41,007 nucleotides of DNA from Pseudomonadota bacterium (GTDB lineage Bacteria; Pseudomonadota; Alphaproteobacteria; Acetobacterales; Acetobacteraceae), in NCBI GenBank assembly GCA_021808545.1, contig JAKBBM010000016.1, positions 1 through 41,007 on the forward strand, written 5' to 3'. This document shows positions 1 to 10,108 of the stretch, in pieces. The notes under the pieces were generated by a model that worked only from the letters and a program-made list of their open reading frames with translations, had not been told where the DNA came from and ran no database searches. A program made the position numbers and the translations under genes. The stretch's first letter is position 1; the number at the start of each line of letters is the position of its first letter.

Positions 1-2802
1 ATCTTCGATCATCATGATCGCGTTTTTCTTGACGATGCCAATCAGCAGGACGATGCCGATAATGCCGATGACATCCAGCCCCTCGCCCGCGAGCCACAAA
101 AAGATGAGCGCCCCAATGCCCGCCGACGGCAAGGTGGAGAGAATGGTGACCGGATGAATGAAGCTCTCGTACAGCACGCCCAGCACGATATAAACCGCAA
201 GAATGGCCGCAATCAGCAGGAACCCTTCATTACCAAGCGCGTTCTGAAAGGCCAGCGCCGCGCCGAGAAAAGTCGTTTGCATGGAGGCCGGCAGATGCAA
301 TTGCCGCTCCGCACGCTTGATCGCGTTTACCGCCGGGCCGAGCGAAGCACCGGGCTTAAGGTTGAACGAGATGGTGGTGGCGGGAAATTGGCCCAGATGC
401 TGGATGACCAGCGGCGCGGAGCGGACCGTAAAGCGGGCGATTTCGGACAGCGGCACCTGCCCGCCCGTACCGGCATTAGAGGGCAAATAGATGGCGTTCA
501 GCGCGGCAAGGCTCGAACGATCTTTGGGCGCAACGCCAAGAACCACGCGGTACTGGCTAGTTTGCGTGAAGATGGTGGAAATGATGCGCTGGCCGAAAGC
601 GTCGTACAGGGCATTATCCACCGTGGCGGGGGTAATACCAAAGCGTGCGGCCTGGGTGCGGTCTATATCGATGAACACGGCTTGGCCCGCCGCCTGCAAA
701 TCGCTTGCCACGCCTGTGATTTGCGGAATCTGGCGCAGCTTTGCCATCAGCTCTGGCACGTAAACATTAAAATCCTGGGCATTGGGATCTTCCAGCACGA
801 ACTGGTACTGGGTGGGCGAAACCGTGGTATCGAGCGTTAAATTCTGCACCGGCTGCAGATAGAGTGAAATGCCGGGTACATCCGCAACCAGCCTGTTTAG
901 CTGCGGAATGATCTGGGCCGCGCTCAAACGGCGCTCTGATTTTGGTTTCAGATTGATCAGAAAGCGGCCCTGGTTGAGCGTGGTGTTGGTGCCATCCACA
1001 CCGATATAGGAGGTCAGGCTGACAACGTCTGGATCTTTCAGGAGTGCGTCAGCAAGCTGCTGCTGGTGCTGGGCCATGGCTGCATAAGAGGTGCTTTGCG
1101 CCCCTTGCGAGATGCCCTCGATCACGCCCGTGTCCTGAACCGGAAAAAATCCTTTTGGGATCATCACATATAAAATGATGGTCAGGCCCAGCGTGGCAAT
1201 GGCGACCCATAGTGTGAGGCGCGCATGGGCCAGCACCCAAGTCAGGCCACGCCCATAGGCGGCGATGAGCCGGGCAAGCTGCCGCTCGGCCCAACGCGAG
1301 AGGCGGCCTGGATGCGCCTCGGCCCGTGCATGCAGCAACCGCGCGCAGAGCATTGGCACCAAGGTCAACGAAACGATGGCGGAAATCACAATCGTTATCG
1401 CCAACGTAACGGCGAATTCGGAAAAGAGCCGCCCCACCACATCGCTCATGAATAAAAGCGGGATCAGCACCGCGATCAGCGAGACGGTGAGCGAGATGAT
1501 GGTAAAACCGATCTGCCCGGAACCTTTGAGCGCGGCCTGCAGCGGCGTGTCGCCCTGTTCCAGATAGCGGGAGATATTCTCGATCATGACGATGGAATCA
1601 TCCACGACAAAGCCTGTCGCAACGATCAGCGCCATCAGCGAAAGATTATCGATAGAATAGCCGGCAAGATACATAAAGGCGAGCGTGCCGATGAGCGAGA
1701 CCGGCACCGAGATGCTGGGAATAAGGGTTGCGCGCGCATTGCGCAGGAATAAAAAAATGACAGCCACAACAAGCACAATGCTAAGGGCGAGCTCATAGGC
1801 GGCATCGCGCACCGAAGCACGGATGGAGGTAGTGCCATCGGTCATCACCGCAACGGCGAGCGAAGCCGGCAGGCCGGATGTCAGGGTTGGCAATTCACGC
1901 TTAATGGCATCCACCGTGGCGATGACATTGGCGTTGGGCTGACGCTGAATATTGAGCACAATGGCGGGCGCGCGGTTGGCCCAGGCGCCAAGCTCGGCAT
2001 TCTCGGGTGCTGAGATGATCTTGGCCACGCCACCCAAATAAATTGGCGTGCCGTTTTTGTAGGCCACCACGAGCTTCGCGTACTCAGCCGGATTGGTGAT
2101 CTGGTCGTTATCGTTGATCGTGTAGGTTTGCGTGGGGCCCGAGAAACTACCCTTGGGCGAATTGACGTTGAGATTGCCAATATCGGTGCGGATATTGTCG
2201 ATCGACAAGCCATACGCCGCAAGGGCACGGGGATTAACCTCCACCCGCACGGCTGGCACATGCCCGCCGCTTACCGTCACCAGCCCCACACCCGGAATTT
2301 CCGACAATTTGGAGGCCAGGCGCGAATTGGCCAGCGCCTCTATGTCGGTTAGCTTCATGGTTTTCGAGGTCAGCGCCAGGGTCAGGATCGGCGCATCGGC
2401 CGGGTTGACCTTGGCGTAAATGGGCGGGGCTGGAAGGTCGGAGGGTAACAGATTGCCCGCCGCGTTGATCGCGGCCTGCACCTCCTGCTCGGCCACATCC
2501 AGGCTGAGCGACAGATTAAACTGCAGCGTGATGATAGAGGCCCCGGCGGAGCTTTGCGACTGCATCTGGTTCAACCCCTCCATCGCGCCAAGCTGGCGTT
2601 CCAGCGGGGCGGTGACGGAGGAGGTCATCACTTGCGGCGAGGCGCCGGGATAGAAAGTTTGCACCTGGATGGTGGGATAATTCACATCCGGCAGGGCCGA
2701 GACCGGAAGGAAATTCGCCGCCACCAGCCCGACCAGCACAAAGGCCAGCATCAGCAGCGAGGTCGCCACCGGCCGGAGAATGAACAGCTTAGAGAAATTC
2801 AC
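1..2802 (-). CDS. RND efflux permease (MdtB/MuxB-like), C-terminus cut by window edge
   Basis: Inner-membrane proton-driven pump subunit of a tripartite RND exporter, the AcrB/MdtB superfamily. The frame is open for 934 codons from a GTG at 2802 to the left edge; family members are about 1,030-1,050 residues, so roughly 100 are missing. The N-terminus [17 protein letters not shown] is the classic first transmembrane helix of MdtB-type pumps. TM4 carries the paired aspartates of the proton relay ([13 protein letters not shown]), and the far end reads [16 protein letters not shown], the conserved second-half motif. The start lies 2 bases after the adaptor stop, so the two are co-transcribed and probably translationally coupled. 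Substrate cannot be told from sequence; MdtABC/MuxABC relatives export drugs and bile salts. A second permease gene could follow outside the window. No TolC-like gene is visible. Confidence 0.93.
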   Translation of the reverse strand, partial: MNFSKLFILRPVATSLLMLAFVLVGLVAANFLPVSALPDVNYPTIQVQTFYPGASPQVMTSSVTAPLERQLGAMEGLNQMQSQSSAGASIITLQFNLSLSLDVAEQEVQAAINAAGNLLPSDLPAPPIYAKVNPADAPILTLALTSKTMKLTDIEALANSRLASKLSEIPGVGLVTVSGGHVPAVRVEVNPRALAAYGLSIDNIRTDIGNLNVNSPKGSFSGPTQTYTINDNDQITNPAEYAKLVVAYKNGTPIYLGGVAKIISAPENAELGAWANRAPAIVLNIQRQPNANVIATVDAIKRELPTLTSGLPASLAVAVMTDGTTSIRASVRDAAYELALSIVLVVAVIFLFLRNARATLIPSISVPVSLIGTLAFMYLAGYSIDNLSLMALIVATGFVVDDSIVMIENISRYLEQGDTPLQAALKGSGQIGFTIISLTVSLIAVLIPLLFMSDVVGRLFSEFAVTLAITIVISAIVSLTLVPMLCARLLHARAEAHPGRLSRWAERQLARLIAAYGRGLTWVLAHARLTLWVAIATLGLTIILYVMIPKGFFPVQDTGVIEGISQGAQSTSYAAMAQHQQQLADALLKDPDVVSLTSYIGVDGTNTTLNQGRFLINLKPKSERRLSAAQIIPQLNRLVADVPGISLYLQPVQNLTLDTTVSPTQYQFVLEDPNAQDFNVYVPELMAKLRQIPQITGVASDLQAAGQAVFIDIDRTQAARFGITPATVDNALYDAFGQRIISTIFTQTSQYRVVLGVAPKDRSSLAALNAIYLPSNAGTGGQVPLSEIARFTVRSAPLVIQHLGQFPATTISFNLKPGASLGPAVNAIKRAERQLHLPASMQTTFLGAALAFQNALGNEGFLLIAAILAVYIVLGVLYESFIHPVTILSTLPSAGIGALIFLWLAGEGLDVIGIIGIVLLIGIVKKNAIMMIED

Positions 2803-2804
2803 GT

Positions 2805-3983
2805 TCAGCCCTTGGCCGAAGGCCACGCCCGGGCAGCCTTCTTGCCGGCATCAGCCCCCGGCACGCTCACCTTCATGCCATCGGCCAGCCGGTCCACCCC
2901 GTCTGTTACCACCCGCGCACCCGGGCGCAGCCCCTTGGTGATAACGGTATCCACCCCATTATCGGGGCCGGTGCTCACAGGCTGGACATGCACGATGTCA
3001 TCCTTATCCACCACATAAACATAAGTACCGGGCGCGCCTGTCTGCACCGCCCGGGTAGGCACCAAAACAACATCATGCAACGTGTTCACCAGCAGATGCA
3101 CATTGACGAATTCGTTGGGGAACAGCCTGTCATCCTTGTTGGCGAAATCGGCGCGCAGCTTCACCATGCCGGTGGATGTATTCATCTGGTTGTCCACGGC
3201 GGTGAGCGTTCCCGCTTCCAGTTTGGTCGTATCGTCGCTGGCATAGGCCGTGGCGGGCAGTATTGCCCCTTGCGCCAGCCGCGCCATCACCGGGGCCAAA
3301 TTAGATTGCGCCACGGAGAAAATAACCGTGGTCGGCGCGATGGAGGTGACCACAACAATGCCCGTGCTGCTGCCCGAAGTGACATAATTACCCGGATCAA
3401 CCAGACGCAGCCCCACCCGCCCGGCAATGGGCGAGGTGATGTGGCAATAGACAAGGTCGAGCCGGGCTGTGTCTATATTCGCCTGGTCGACCTTGGTCGC
3501 GGCCTCGTCCTGGGCGACGAGGTAGGTCTGGTCCGAGACCTGTTGGGCGGAAATACTATCCTGCGCGGCGAGCTTTTTGTAGCGGGCCAGGTCCGAGCGC
3601 GCCTGGGCCAGGGCGGCGGAATCCTTGGCCAGGGCGGCCTTATATTGTTCGAGCTGGATCTCGTAGGGGCGCAGGTCGATCTGCGCCAGAAACTGCCCTT
3701 TGGCCACCATCTGCCCTTGATGAAACGCCACTTGGGTAAGATAGCCGCTGATTTGCGGCACTACGGTTACGGTTGAGACAGGGGTAACCGTGCCCAGCTC
3801 ATCCAGCACCACCGGCATGTCTCCCAAGGCCGCCTTGGAAACCCCAACGGCCTGCGGTGCTGGGGTAAAATTTTTTCGTCCAGGTCCGGAATGGCGCCAC
3901 CAGACAAAGGCGGCCAGCAACAGCACCAGCCCCGCGATGATCCACCGCCCATGCCTTTTTCTTGTTTGCCGCTCCGCCACCAC
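2805..3983 (-). CDS. RND efflux membrane fusion protein (MdtA-like adaptor)
   Basis: Periplasmic adaptor linking the downstream RND permease to an outer-membrane channel. 392 residues, normal for the HlyD/AcrA family. After a basic N-terminus there is one membrane anchor at about 14-29 ([16 protein letters not shown]). Next come a biotinyl-lipoyl half ([19 protein letters not shown]), an alpha-helical hairpin at about 110-165 rich in Ala, Gln and Lys, the second lipoyl half ([20 protein letters not shown]), and beta-barrel and membrane-proximal domains. It lacks a lipobox cysteine, so it is anchored by the helix rather than as a lipoprotein. First gene of a two-gene or longer operon with the permease; a plausible sigma-70 promoter lies just upstream (4011-4039). 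Confidence 0.93.
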   Translation of the reverse strand: MVAERQTRKRHGRWIIAGLVLLLAAFVWWRHSGPGRKNFTPAPQAVGVSKAALGDMPVVLDELGTVTPVSTVTVVPQISGYLTQVAFHQGQMVAKGQFLAQIDLRPYEIQLEQYKAALAKDSAALAQARSDLARYKKLAAQDSISAQQVSDQTYLVAQDEAATKVDQANIDTARLDLVYCHITSPIAGRVGLRLVDPGNYVTSGSSTGIVVVTSIAPTTVIFSVAQSNLAPVMARLAQGAILPATAYASDDTTKLEAGTLTAVDNQMNTSTGMVKLRADFANKDDRLFPNEFVNVHLLVNTLHDVVLVPTRAVQTGAPGTYVYVVDKDDIVHVQPVSTGPDNGVDTVITKGLRPGARVVTDGVDRLADGMKVSVPGADAGKKAARAWPSAKG

Positions 3984-4010
3984 GCCGCGCTCCGTCTTGC
4001 CTGTTCCGGT

Positions 4011-4039
4011 TTTATAAGCCGGCTGCGATGGCTTGTCCC
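4011..4039 (-). promoter_or_regulatory. Candidate sigma-70 promoter for the RND operon
   Basis: Reading the minus strand, GGGACA (4039-4034) and TATAAA (4016-4011) are separated by 17 bases, 27 bases before the adaptor ATG. Match is 4/6 and 5/6 to consensus. It lies in the 104-base gap between serS and the adaptor gene, so the pump can be expressed independently of the housekeeping cluster upstream. No regulator gene is adjacent. Confidence 0.4.
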
Positions 4040-4087
4040 GGCTTTGGCTTTATCCGGCCATGACAAAAGGTAACGCGCGCAAGAATT

Positions 4088-5359
4088 TTAGGTGGCGGTA
4101 ATCCGCGCCAGCCCGCCCATATAGGGGCGCAACGCGGCGGGAATGGTGATCGAACCATCCTCGTTCTGGTAATTTTCCAGCACCGCGATCAGCGCGCGCC
4201 CCACGGCAACGCCAGAGCCGTTCAACGTATGCACAAAATCTGGCTTGCCTTCGGCCGGGCGATAGCGGGCATTCATCCGCCGGGCCTGGAAGCCGCGGGT
4301 ATTGGAGCAGGAAGAAATTTCCCGGTACGTCCCCTGCCCTGGCAGCCAAACTTCTAGGTCGAACGTCTTGACCGCCGAAAAGCCGGTATCGCCCGCGCAA
4401 AGCAGCATGCGCCGGTAGGGCAGTTCCAACCGCTCCAGAACGGCCTCCGCCGCTCTGGTCATGCGCTCATGCTCGGCCTCGCTCGCCTCGGGCGTGGTAA
4501 TGCTGACCAGCTCCACCTTGGTGAATTGGTGCTGGCGCAGCATGCCGCGCACATCGCGCCCGGCGGAGCCGGCCTCGGCCCTGAAACAAGGGGTTAGCGC
4601 CGTAACCCGCAAGGGCAGCTGGGCGGCGGGCAGAATCTCCCCCGCCACGAGGTTGGTGAGCGCCACCTCGGCCGTGGGGATCAGCCAGCGCCCATCGGTG
4701 GTGGCGAACAAATCCTCGGCGAATTTCGGCAACTGGCCGGTGCCGAACATGGCGGCATCATTCACGAGCAGCGGCACCATCGTCTCGTCATAGCCATGCT
4801 CGGTGGTGTGGATGTCCAGCATGAACTGGCCAAGGGCGCGCTCCAGCCGCGCCAGGGGGCCGCGCAACACGGTAAAACGGCTGCCCGCGAGCCGAGCGGC
4901 AGCGGCAAAATCCATCCAACCCAGTGCTTCGCCCAGCTCAAAATGCTGCTTGGGCTGGAAAGCGAATTCACGCGACGGCCCCCACAGCTTCTCCAGCTTG
5001 TTCTGGGTTTCGTCCGTGCCGTCGGGCACGCTTTCATCCAGCAGATTGGGCACGGCGGCGAGCATCTCGCGCAGCAGGCCGTCCAGGCGCGGCGCCTCGG
5101 CTTCTAGCGCTTCCATCTGGCTGCGCAGCGTGCCCCCCTCGGCCTCCAGTTCCACGGTATCGGCCTTGGCGCGCTTGGCCTCGCCAATGCGCTTAGCCAG
5201 CGCGTTGCGCGCGGCTTGCAGGGCTTGCAGTTGCGCCAGTGCCGCGCGGCGTTCCTCATCCAGCGCCAGAAGCTCATGACTGAGCGGCAATATCCCGCGC
5301 CGGGCCAGCCCCGCATCGAACTGGGCCGCATCCTCGCGGATCGTCTTTATATCATGCAT
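4088..5359 (-). CDS. serS: Seryl-tRNA synthetase
   Basis: Charges tRNA-Ser (and tRNA-Sec where present) with serine; class II aminoacyl-tRNA synthetase, cytoplasmic homodimer. The chosen start gives [22 protein letters not shown], the standard family N-terminus, and 423 residues. A start 8 codons upstream is possible but less typical. The first ~110 residues form the long antiparallel coiled-coil tRNA arm (Ala/Glu/Arg-rich). Class II motifs follow: motif 2 around [25 protein letters not shown] and motif 3 near the C-terminus ([20 protein letters not shown]). The start overlaps the tatC stop by 8 bases, and it is the last gene of the dgt-to-serS series. Confidence 0.97.
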   Translation of the reverse strand: MHDIKTIREDAAQFDAGLARRGILPLSHELLALDEERRAALAQLQALQAARNALAKRIGEAKRAKADTVELEAEGGTLRSQMEALEAEAPRLDGLLREMLAAVPNLLDESVPDGTDETQNKLEKLWGPSREFAFQPKQHFELGEALGWMDFAAAARLAGSRFTVLRGPLARLERALGQFMLDIHTTEHGYDETMVPLLVNDAAMFGTGQLPKFAEDLFATTDGRWLIPTAEVALTNLVAGEILPAAQLPLRVTALTPCFRAEAGSAGRDVRGMLRQHQFTKVELVSITTPEASEAEHERMTRAAEAVLERLELPYRRMLLCAGDTGFSAVKTFDLEVWLPGQGTYREISSCSNTRGFQARRMNARYRPAEGKPDFVHTLNGSGVAVGRALIAVLENYQNEDGSITIPAALRPYMGGLARITAT

Positions 5360-6137
5360 CTTCAGCGTTCCGCTTGGGTTCAACCATCTTCACGGCAATG
5401 ACGGAAATTTCGAACAAAAACACCAGTGGCACGGCCAGGATGCACATGGTCAGCGCATCTGGCGGGGCGAGAACCGCCGCCACGATAAAACAGCCAACAT
5501 AGGCGTAGCGCCGGTATTTACGCAAATTTGCGGCCGTAACAATGCCGACCTTGCCCAGCAATGTCAGCAGCACCGGCAATTCAAAGCTGACCCCAAAGGC
5601 GAACATGATCTTCATGACGGTCGACAGATAATCGCTGACTTTCGCCATCAGCTGGATTCGCACATCCTGGCCATGGCCAACCGTGGTCTGGAAGCCAAGC
5701 AGGAATTTATAAACCGTGGGCAACACCACATAATAAGCGAGTGCGCCGCCCAGGAAAAACAGGAACGGCGTTGCCACCAAAAAAGGGATCATCGCGCGCT
5801 TTTCGCGCTTGTATAGGCCTGGGGCCACAAACAGCCAAAGCTGCATGGCGACAACGGGAAAAGCCAGAAAAATGGCGGCGAAGAACGCGACCTTGATGTA
5901 AGTGAAAAACACCTCATAGAGGGCGGTGTAGATCATCTCCGGCTTTTCACCCCGCGCCTGCAGCAGGTGGGCCAAGGGGGCGGCCAGAAAATCGTAGATC
6001 TGCGGCGCGAAATGATAGCAGATAAGGAAAGCGATGATCAGCGCGGCCCCCGACCAGATTAAACGCCGGCGCAGCTCCGACAGATGCTCGAGCAGCGGCA
6101 TCTCCTTGTCGTTGATCTCGTCATTTTTAGCGTCCAT
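5352..6137 (-). CDS. tatC: Sec-independent protein translocase subunit TatC
   Basis: Multi-spanning receptor of the twin-arginine translocase, which recognises the RR signal peptide of folded substrates at the inner membrane. 261 residues with six predicted membrane helices, normal size. The N-terminal signature [17 protein letters not shown], including the glutamate used in signal binding, is intact, as is the conserved first periplasmic loop region with the [19 protein letters not shown] helix. Three bases separate it from tatB upstream; it overlaps serS downstream. Confidence 0.97.
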   Translation of the reverse strand: MDAKNDEINDKEMPLLEHLSELRRRLIWSGAALIIAFLICYHFAPQIYDFLAAPLAHLLQARGEKPEMIYTALYEVFFTYIKVAFFAAIFLAFPVVAMQLWLFVAPGLYKREKRAMIPFLVATPFLFFLGGALAYYVVLPTVYKFLLGFQTTVGHGQDVRIQLMAKVSDYLSTVMKIMFAFGVSFELPVLLTLLGKVGIVTAANLRKYRRYAYVGCFIVAAVLAPPDALTMCILAVPLVFLFEISVIAVKMVEPKRNAEDA

Positions 6138-6140
6138 GGT

Positions 6141-6596
6141 CTAGAATCCCCAGCGCCTGGTACCGGGCGGAATAAAGCCGGGCACGGGCTGTTTGCGCGC
6201 TTCGTCGGGTGGGATGAAGGGCGGCGAATCCGGCAGTTCCTCTTGCACCTCCGCCGGCGTGGTATAGTCAGCGGCGGTTTCCACCGCGCTGATACCCTCT
6301 ACCGTCTCCGTCATCTCCTGGGCCGTGCTGCGCAGGCTGCCATCGGGGTCAACCATACGCGCGGCCGCCCCTTTGAAATCAAACTGGCGGAGCTTGTCGA
6401 TCTCGCCCTTAACGTCAGCGAGATTGGCCTCGCGCATCATATCGTCGACATGGCCCTGAAACTCGGCCGCAAGCCCGCGCGCCTTGCGGATCAGCCCGGT
6501 GACGGTGCGAATGGCGACAGGCAAATCCTTCGGTCCGATGGCAATTAAAGCCACCGCCATAACCAGACCGATCTCTCCCCAAGAAAATCCAAACAT
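6141..6596 (-). CDS. tatB: Sec-independent protein translocase subunit TatB
   Basis: Works with TatC in the substrate-binding complex of the twin-arginine pathway. 151 residues: a single N-terminal membrane helix (MFGFSWGEIGLVMAVALIAI), the GPKDLP hinge, an amphipathic helix, then a long acidic, Pro-rich tail ending in TRRWGF. The length and the F-W-GE-x-x-L pattern fit TatB rather than TatA, which is normally about 70-90 residues. No separate tatA lies upstream, where alphaproteobacterial clusters usually have it; a ChaC-type gene ends 23 bases before this start instead. Confidence 0.93.
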   Translation of the reverse strand: MFGFSWGEIGLVMAVALIAIGPKDLPVAIRTVTGLIRKARGLAAEFQGHVDDMMREANLADVKGEIDKLRQFDFKGAAARMVDPDGSLRSTAQEMTETVEGISAVETAADYTTPAEVQEELPDSPPFIPPDEARKQPVPGFIPPGTRRWGF

Positions 6597-6619
6597 CGTA
6601 TGCGCTTGCTAGCAGCCTC

Positions 6620-7288
6620 TTAGCACTTGGGCAAAGCCGCCTCGATCCGGGCCAGGCCCGCATCGCGCACACCAAGCGCCCGAAGATGCGAAATTGTGTT
6701 TTCCAGATACTCTCGGCATGTCCCCAAATCACCGCTGGCGGTGGCGATAAGGGAAGCTGTCTGCGCCACGGAGAGCGCGCGTACATAGCGCGGATGCGTG
6801 GCATTGACGACAAAGGTAATGGCCGGCAACGCCGTGCCGGCCGCATTCAGCGTGACCCAGCGGGCATTATAGGCCCCGCCATACATCTCGCGCTGCCAGA
6901 GCAATCCCAGCTCCTGGCGCACATCTGCCGCGGCAATGCGAAACGCCAGACCCCGGCAGGCCCCGCCCCGGTCCAGCGCCAGCATAAGGCCTGGATTCTC
7001 GGGGGTGCCGCGCGCCACATACATTTTCAAACAGAACCGCCGGTGCCACCCATGCAGCAGCGCCGGTTGCCGCTCAACAAACATGAAAGCCGGATTCCAG
7101 ATGAGCGACCCGTAACCAAATACCCACAAATCCGCCGCCGGATCATGCTGCTCCAGGGTTTGTTCGAGCAAAGCGGCCATTTCCGCTTCCGAACGCCCGC
7201 GCATATCGGGATGCGTCCGGGCATAGGCGCGCAGGCGCGCCCGCATGGAGCCATCCAGAAGCGATTCGCGGGTAATACGTAGGGTCAT
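6620..7288 (-). CDS. ChaC-type glutathione-specific gamma-glutamylcyclotransferase
   Basis: Cytoplasmic enzyme of the ChaC branch of the GGCT fold, which cleaves glutathione to 5-oxoproline and Cys-Gly. 222 residues, as in the bacterial family. The substrate-binding motif FGYGSLIWNP sits at about 58-67, and the likely catalytic glutamate is E134 in WQREMYGGAY. The ATGA overlap with the scpB stop shows it is part of the operon. Its position between scpB and tatB is the slot usually filled by tatA. The function is assigned from family; nothing in the neighbourhood concerns glutathione. Confidence 0.88.
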   Translation of the reverse strand: MTLRITRESLLDGSMRARLRAYARTHPDMRGRSEAEMAALLEQTLEQHDPAADLWVFGYGSLIWNPAFMFVERQPALLHGWHRRFCLKMYVARGTPENPGLMLALDRGGACRGLAFRIAAADVRQELGLLWQREMYGGAYNARWVTLNAAGTALPAITFVVNATHPRYVRALSVAQTASLIATASGDLGTCREYLENTISHLRALGVRDAGLARIEAALPKC

Positions 7289-7845
7289 GTGGGTGGCTCT
7301 GGTGGTGTCTCCGGTGCGGCAGGCACTGCCGGATCGATCAGCAGATCCTCACGTTTAGGCAACGCGCGCAGATCGCTCAAACCAAATTGCGCGAGAAACG
7401 CGGGTGTGGTGCCCCATAAGGTCGGCCGGCCAGGCGTTTCCTTGCGCCCGCGCGGGGTGATCAGCCCCGTCTCCAGCAACAAATCCAGCGTGTTCTGCGA
7501 CAAGGTCGCGCCCCTGATCTCCTCAATCTCGGTCCGGGTGACCGGCTGGTGGTAGGCAATGATGGCGATTGTCTCCATGGCCACGCGCGGCAGACGGCGC
7601 GGCTGCTCCACCACCTTGCGCAAATAGGGGGCCACATCCGGGGCGGTGCGGAACTGCCAGCCCTCCGCCACCCGCGCGAGATTAACCCCGCGCGGCGCAT
7701 AAGCCGCCCCCAGAGCCGCCATTACCTCGTCCAGAACCATCCCCTCTGGCAGCAAGGCATCGAGCGTGCGGGCGGGCACAGGCTGGGAAGCCGCGAAAAC
7801 CGCCGCTTCCACCCGCCGTAGCGCCTCGGTCATATCCTCACTCAT
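7285..7845 (-). CDS. scpB: Segregation and condensation protein B
   Basis: Winged-helix kleisin-interacting subunit of the SMC-ScpAB condensin complex, needed for chromosome organisation and segregation. 186 residues, normal. The family core is clear: LPRVAMETIAIIAYHQPVTR, EIEEIRG, LLETGLITPRGRKETPGRP and the LWGTTPAFLAQFGL wing. The start overlaps the 3' end of scpA by 8 bases and the stop overlaps the next gene by 4, a strongly coupled arrangement. The C-terminal tail after about 170 is short and Pro-rich. Confidence 0.95.
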   Translation of the reverse strand: MSEDMTEALRRVEAAVFAASQPVPARTLDALLPEGMVLDEVMAALGAAYAPRGVNLARVAEGWQFRTAPDVAPYLRKVVEQPRRLPRVAMETIAIIAYHQPVTRTEIEEIRGATLSQNTLDLLLETGLITPRGRKETPGRPTLWGTTPAFLAQFGLSDLRALPKREDLLIDPAVPAAPETPPEPPT

Positions 7846-8590
7846 CGCCCTGATCCAACTCCTCTGGCCGTCCCCGCATCAGGATCGGGCCGAATTTCTC
7901 ATCTTGCCGCAAATTCAGGCGGCCATCTTTCGCCATTTCCAGGCCCGCGATCAAGGTCGCGGCGATGGCCGCGCGGCGCGGCAGGCCATCTTCCAGGCTC
8001 TCTGGCAGAAATTGCTCCAGGCTGGCCCAATCCGGCACCGCGCCCAGCATGCGCCCGATCCGCTCCAGCGCGTTTTGCACAGAGAAGAACAGCATCGGCT
8101 TTGGCCGGTATTGCTGGCGCCCGCCCGCCCGCCGGCGCGCGGCCAGGTAAGCCGATAGCAGGCCGGACAAATCGGCGCGCAACTTGCTGCGGTCGGTTTC
8201 TACAAAATCCTCAGGCGCGCCGCGGGCAAACACATCCCAGCCAAGCTGCGGGCGCTGGCCCAGCCAGCGGGCCGCCTCGCGGATGGTTTGCAAATCGATC
8301 AGCCGGGCGGCGAGAATATCAGCCGCGGTTTCGGCTTCTTCCGACTCGCCGAGCTGGGGGACCAGCAGCCGCGATTTAAGCCAGGTCAGCCAAGCCGCCA
8401 TCACCAGCCAGTCGGCCGCTAATTCCAGCCGCACGCGACGCGCGCCTTCAATAACCGCCAGAAACTGCTCGACCAGCGCCAGGATGGAAATTCGGGCCAG
8501 ATCCACTTTCTGCGCGCGGGCAAGCTCCAGCAAAAGGTCCAGCGGCCCCTCAAACCCATCAAGCTTCAGGACCAGCGCCTCAGTTTCCAA
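7838..8590 (-). CDS. scpA: Segregation and condensation protein A (kleisin)
   Basis: Kleisin that bridges the SMC head domains in bacterial condensin, acting with ScpB encoded by the next gene. 250 residues. N-terminal signature LDGFEGPLDLLLELARAQKVDL, then the hydrophobic AADWLVMAAWLTWLKSRLLVP helix. The C-terminal winged helix, in the last ~70 residues, ends in FGPILMRGRPEELDQGDE. The start lies inside the end of the M50 protease gene (11-base overlap). Confidence 0.96.
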   Translation of the reverse strand: METEALVLKLDGFEGPLDLLLELARAQKVDLARISILALVEQFLAVIEGARRVRLELAADWLVMAAWLTWLKSRLLVPQLGESEEAETAADILAARLIDLQTIREAARWLGQRPQLGWDVFARGAPEDFVETDRSKLRADLSGLLSAYLAARRRAGGRQQYRPKPMLFFSVQNALERIGRMLGAVPDWASLEQFLPESLEDGLPRRAAIAATLIAGLEMAKDGRLNLRQDEKFGPILMRGRPEELDQGDE

Positions 8591-9263
8591 TGGTATTCCC
8601 CGTCAGCGTCAGCACCAGCCGCTCGGCCCAAGGCAGAATATGTGATACCGCCGCCCTGAACGGGTCAAACGTAACGCCAAACTGGCCAAGCACGGCGGGC
8701 AAGATAAACAAGACCAGCAAAATCAGCAGAATGCCAGACTGTTCGGTGCGTGCGAGGCCTCTTGCCCAACGCAACGGCAGGACTCCAACCGCCACCCGTC
8801 CGCCATCCAGCGGCGGCAGGGGAATAAGATTAAATATCCCCAGCAAGAGATTGATTTCTATAAAAAGTACAAGGAATGTCAACGCTTGGCCGCCATGCAG
8901 GGCCAAGCCTGCGAGCAGGGCCAGAATAAAATTCATCGCCGGGCCCGCCGCCCCGACAATGGCCATGAGACGGCGCGGATCGCGATAGCCGTTCAGCTGC
9001 AAATTAAAGGGGTTGATGGGCACGGGTTTTGCCCAGCCATATAAAAACGCGACATGGCCAAAGGCGAGGATCTGCCCGACCGCGAGCATCAGCGGAAACA
9101 GCACTGAGCCGAACGGGTCGATATGGCTAAGCGGGTTAATGGTCAGCCGCCCGGCATTGCGCGCCGTTTCATCGCCCAGCAAATGCGCGACATAGCCATG
9201 CGCCAATTCATGCAGAATAATAGCCGGCACCAAAGCGAGGAAGAAGATAAAGCCCGTACTCAT
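8580..9263 (-). CDS. Site-2 protease family (M50) intramembrane metalloprotease
   Basis: Polytopic zinc protease of the short S2P class that cleaves substrates within the membrane. 227 residues. The zinc site HELAH is at 18-22 in the first helix, followed by the NPLSHIDPFGSV turn, and the third ligand lies in the NLIPLPPLDGG motif (Asp153). About five or six hydrophobic helices; no PDZ domain, so it is the minimal type rather than RseP. The ATGA overlap with nagZ and 11-base overlap with scpA put it inside the cluster. Substrate unknown; no sigma/anti-sigma pair is nearby. Confidence 0.92.
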   Translation of the reverse strand: MSTGFIFFLALVPAIILHELAHGYVAHLLGDETARNAGRLTINPLSHIDPFGSVLFPLMLAVGQILAFGHVAFLYGWAKPVPINPFNLQLNGYRDPRRLMAIVGAAGPAMNFILALLAGLALHGGQALTFLVLFIEINLLLGIFNLIPLPPLDGGRVAVGVLPLRWARGLARTEQSGILLILLVLFILPAVLGQFGVTFDPFRAAVSHILPWAERLVLTLTGNTIGN

Positions 9264-10108
9264 GCCAAGGCGTCCAATATGGCCCGGTTGCCCGCCATAT
9301 CACCCGGGCAGTAAAGCGCAATATCGCACCCTGCTGCCAAGGCGGCCTTGGCGCGCTCAGCCGGCGTGCCGCTGAGCGCGCCCATGGCTAGATCGTCCGA
9401 GACAAGCGTGCCGGTAAAGCCAATCCTGCCCCGGATGATTTCGCGAATCACCATCGGCGATAAGGTGGCCGGACGTAATGCATCGAAATTCTCGAATACG
9501 ACATGCGCTGTCATCGCCCAGGGCAAATGCCGGTTGGCGATAAAGGGCAGGAGATCGTCCTCGGTTAGCGCCGGCACGCGCGGCAGCGCCACATGGCTGT
9601 CCACCCGCGCCCGGCCATGGCCGGGCAGATGCTTCATGACAGGCGTTATCCCGGCTTCCATCAATCCCCTGGCGACTTCACCGCCCAGACGCGCCACGAT
9701 TGCGGGATCGGCGTTCAAGGCACGGTCGCCAATCACATCCGACGCACCGGGCAAGCGCAAATCCAGCACCGGGGCGGTGGTGATGTCGAACCCAGCCTCA
9801 TGCACCAGCCTGCCCAAGGTGAGGCCATGCGCATAGGCGGCAGCCGAGCTGGCCAATGTGCCCGCCGCCGGCAGAGCCGGCCAGTGCGGCGGCTTCAACC
9901 GCGCCACGCGCCCGCCCTCCTGATCGACCATCAGCACCGCCCCCGCAGGCAGAGAGGCGCGCAAATCTGCTGTAAGATCAGATAATTGGGTTTTATTTTT
10001 TATATTGCGTCCAAACAGAATAACGCCGCGCGGCGGAGAGGCGCGAAACAACTCGCGCTCTGGCTGCGTTAAGACCGAACCTACAATGCCCAGGATCGCG
10101 GGAATCAA
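9260..10108 (-). CDS. nagZ: Beta-N-acetylhexosaminidase (peptidoglycan recycling)
   Basis: Cytoplasmic glycoside hydrolase family 3 enzyme that removes GlcNAc from anhydromuropeptides during cell-wall recycling. Visible motifs: ILFGRNI, LMVDQEGGRVARL, the KHLPGHGRARVDSH histidine loop that supplies the general acid/base, and the nucleophile aspartate in VSDDLAMGAL. I place the start at a TTG (10108-10106) that overlaps the SPOR gene stop as TTGA and gives MIPAILGIVGSVLT, 282 residues. The frame stays open upstream to an ATG at 10156, but those extra 16 residues (GGCLPGGT type) do not resemble the family. Confidence 0.93.
   Translation of the reverse strand: MIPAILGIVGSVLTQPERELFRASPPRGVILFGRNIKNKTQLSDLTADLRASLPAGAVLMVDQEGGRVARLKPPHWPALPAAGTLASSAAAYAHGLTLGRLVHEAGFDITTAPVLDLRLPGASDVIGDRALNADPAIVARLGGEVARGLMEAGITPVMKHLPGHGRARVDSHVALPRVPALTEDDLLPFIANRHLPWAMTAHVVFENFDALRPATLSPMVIREIIRGRIGFTGTLVSDDLAMGALSGTPAERAKAALAAGCDIALYCPGDMAGNRAILDALA

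Noticed and set aside
154-840. A 228-codon plus-strand frame over the RND permease
   Set aside because: The minus strand encodes an unambiguous RND permease through the same bases; the plus-strand product has no recognisable feature.
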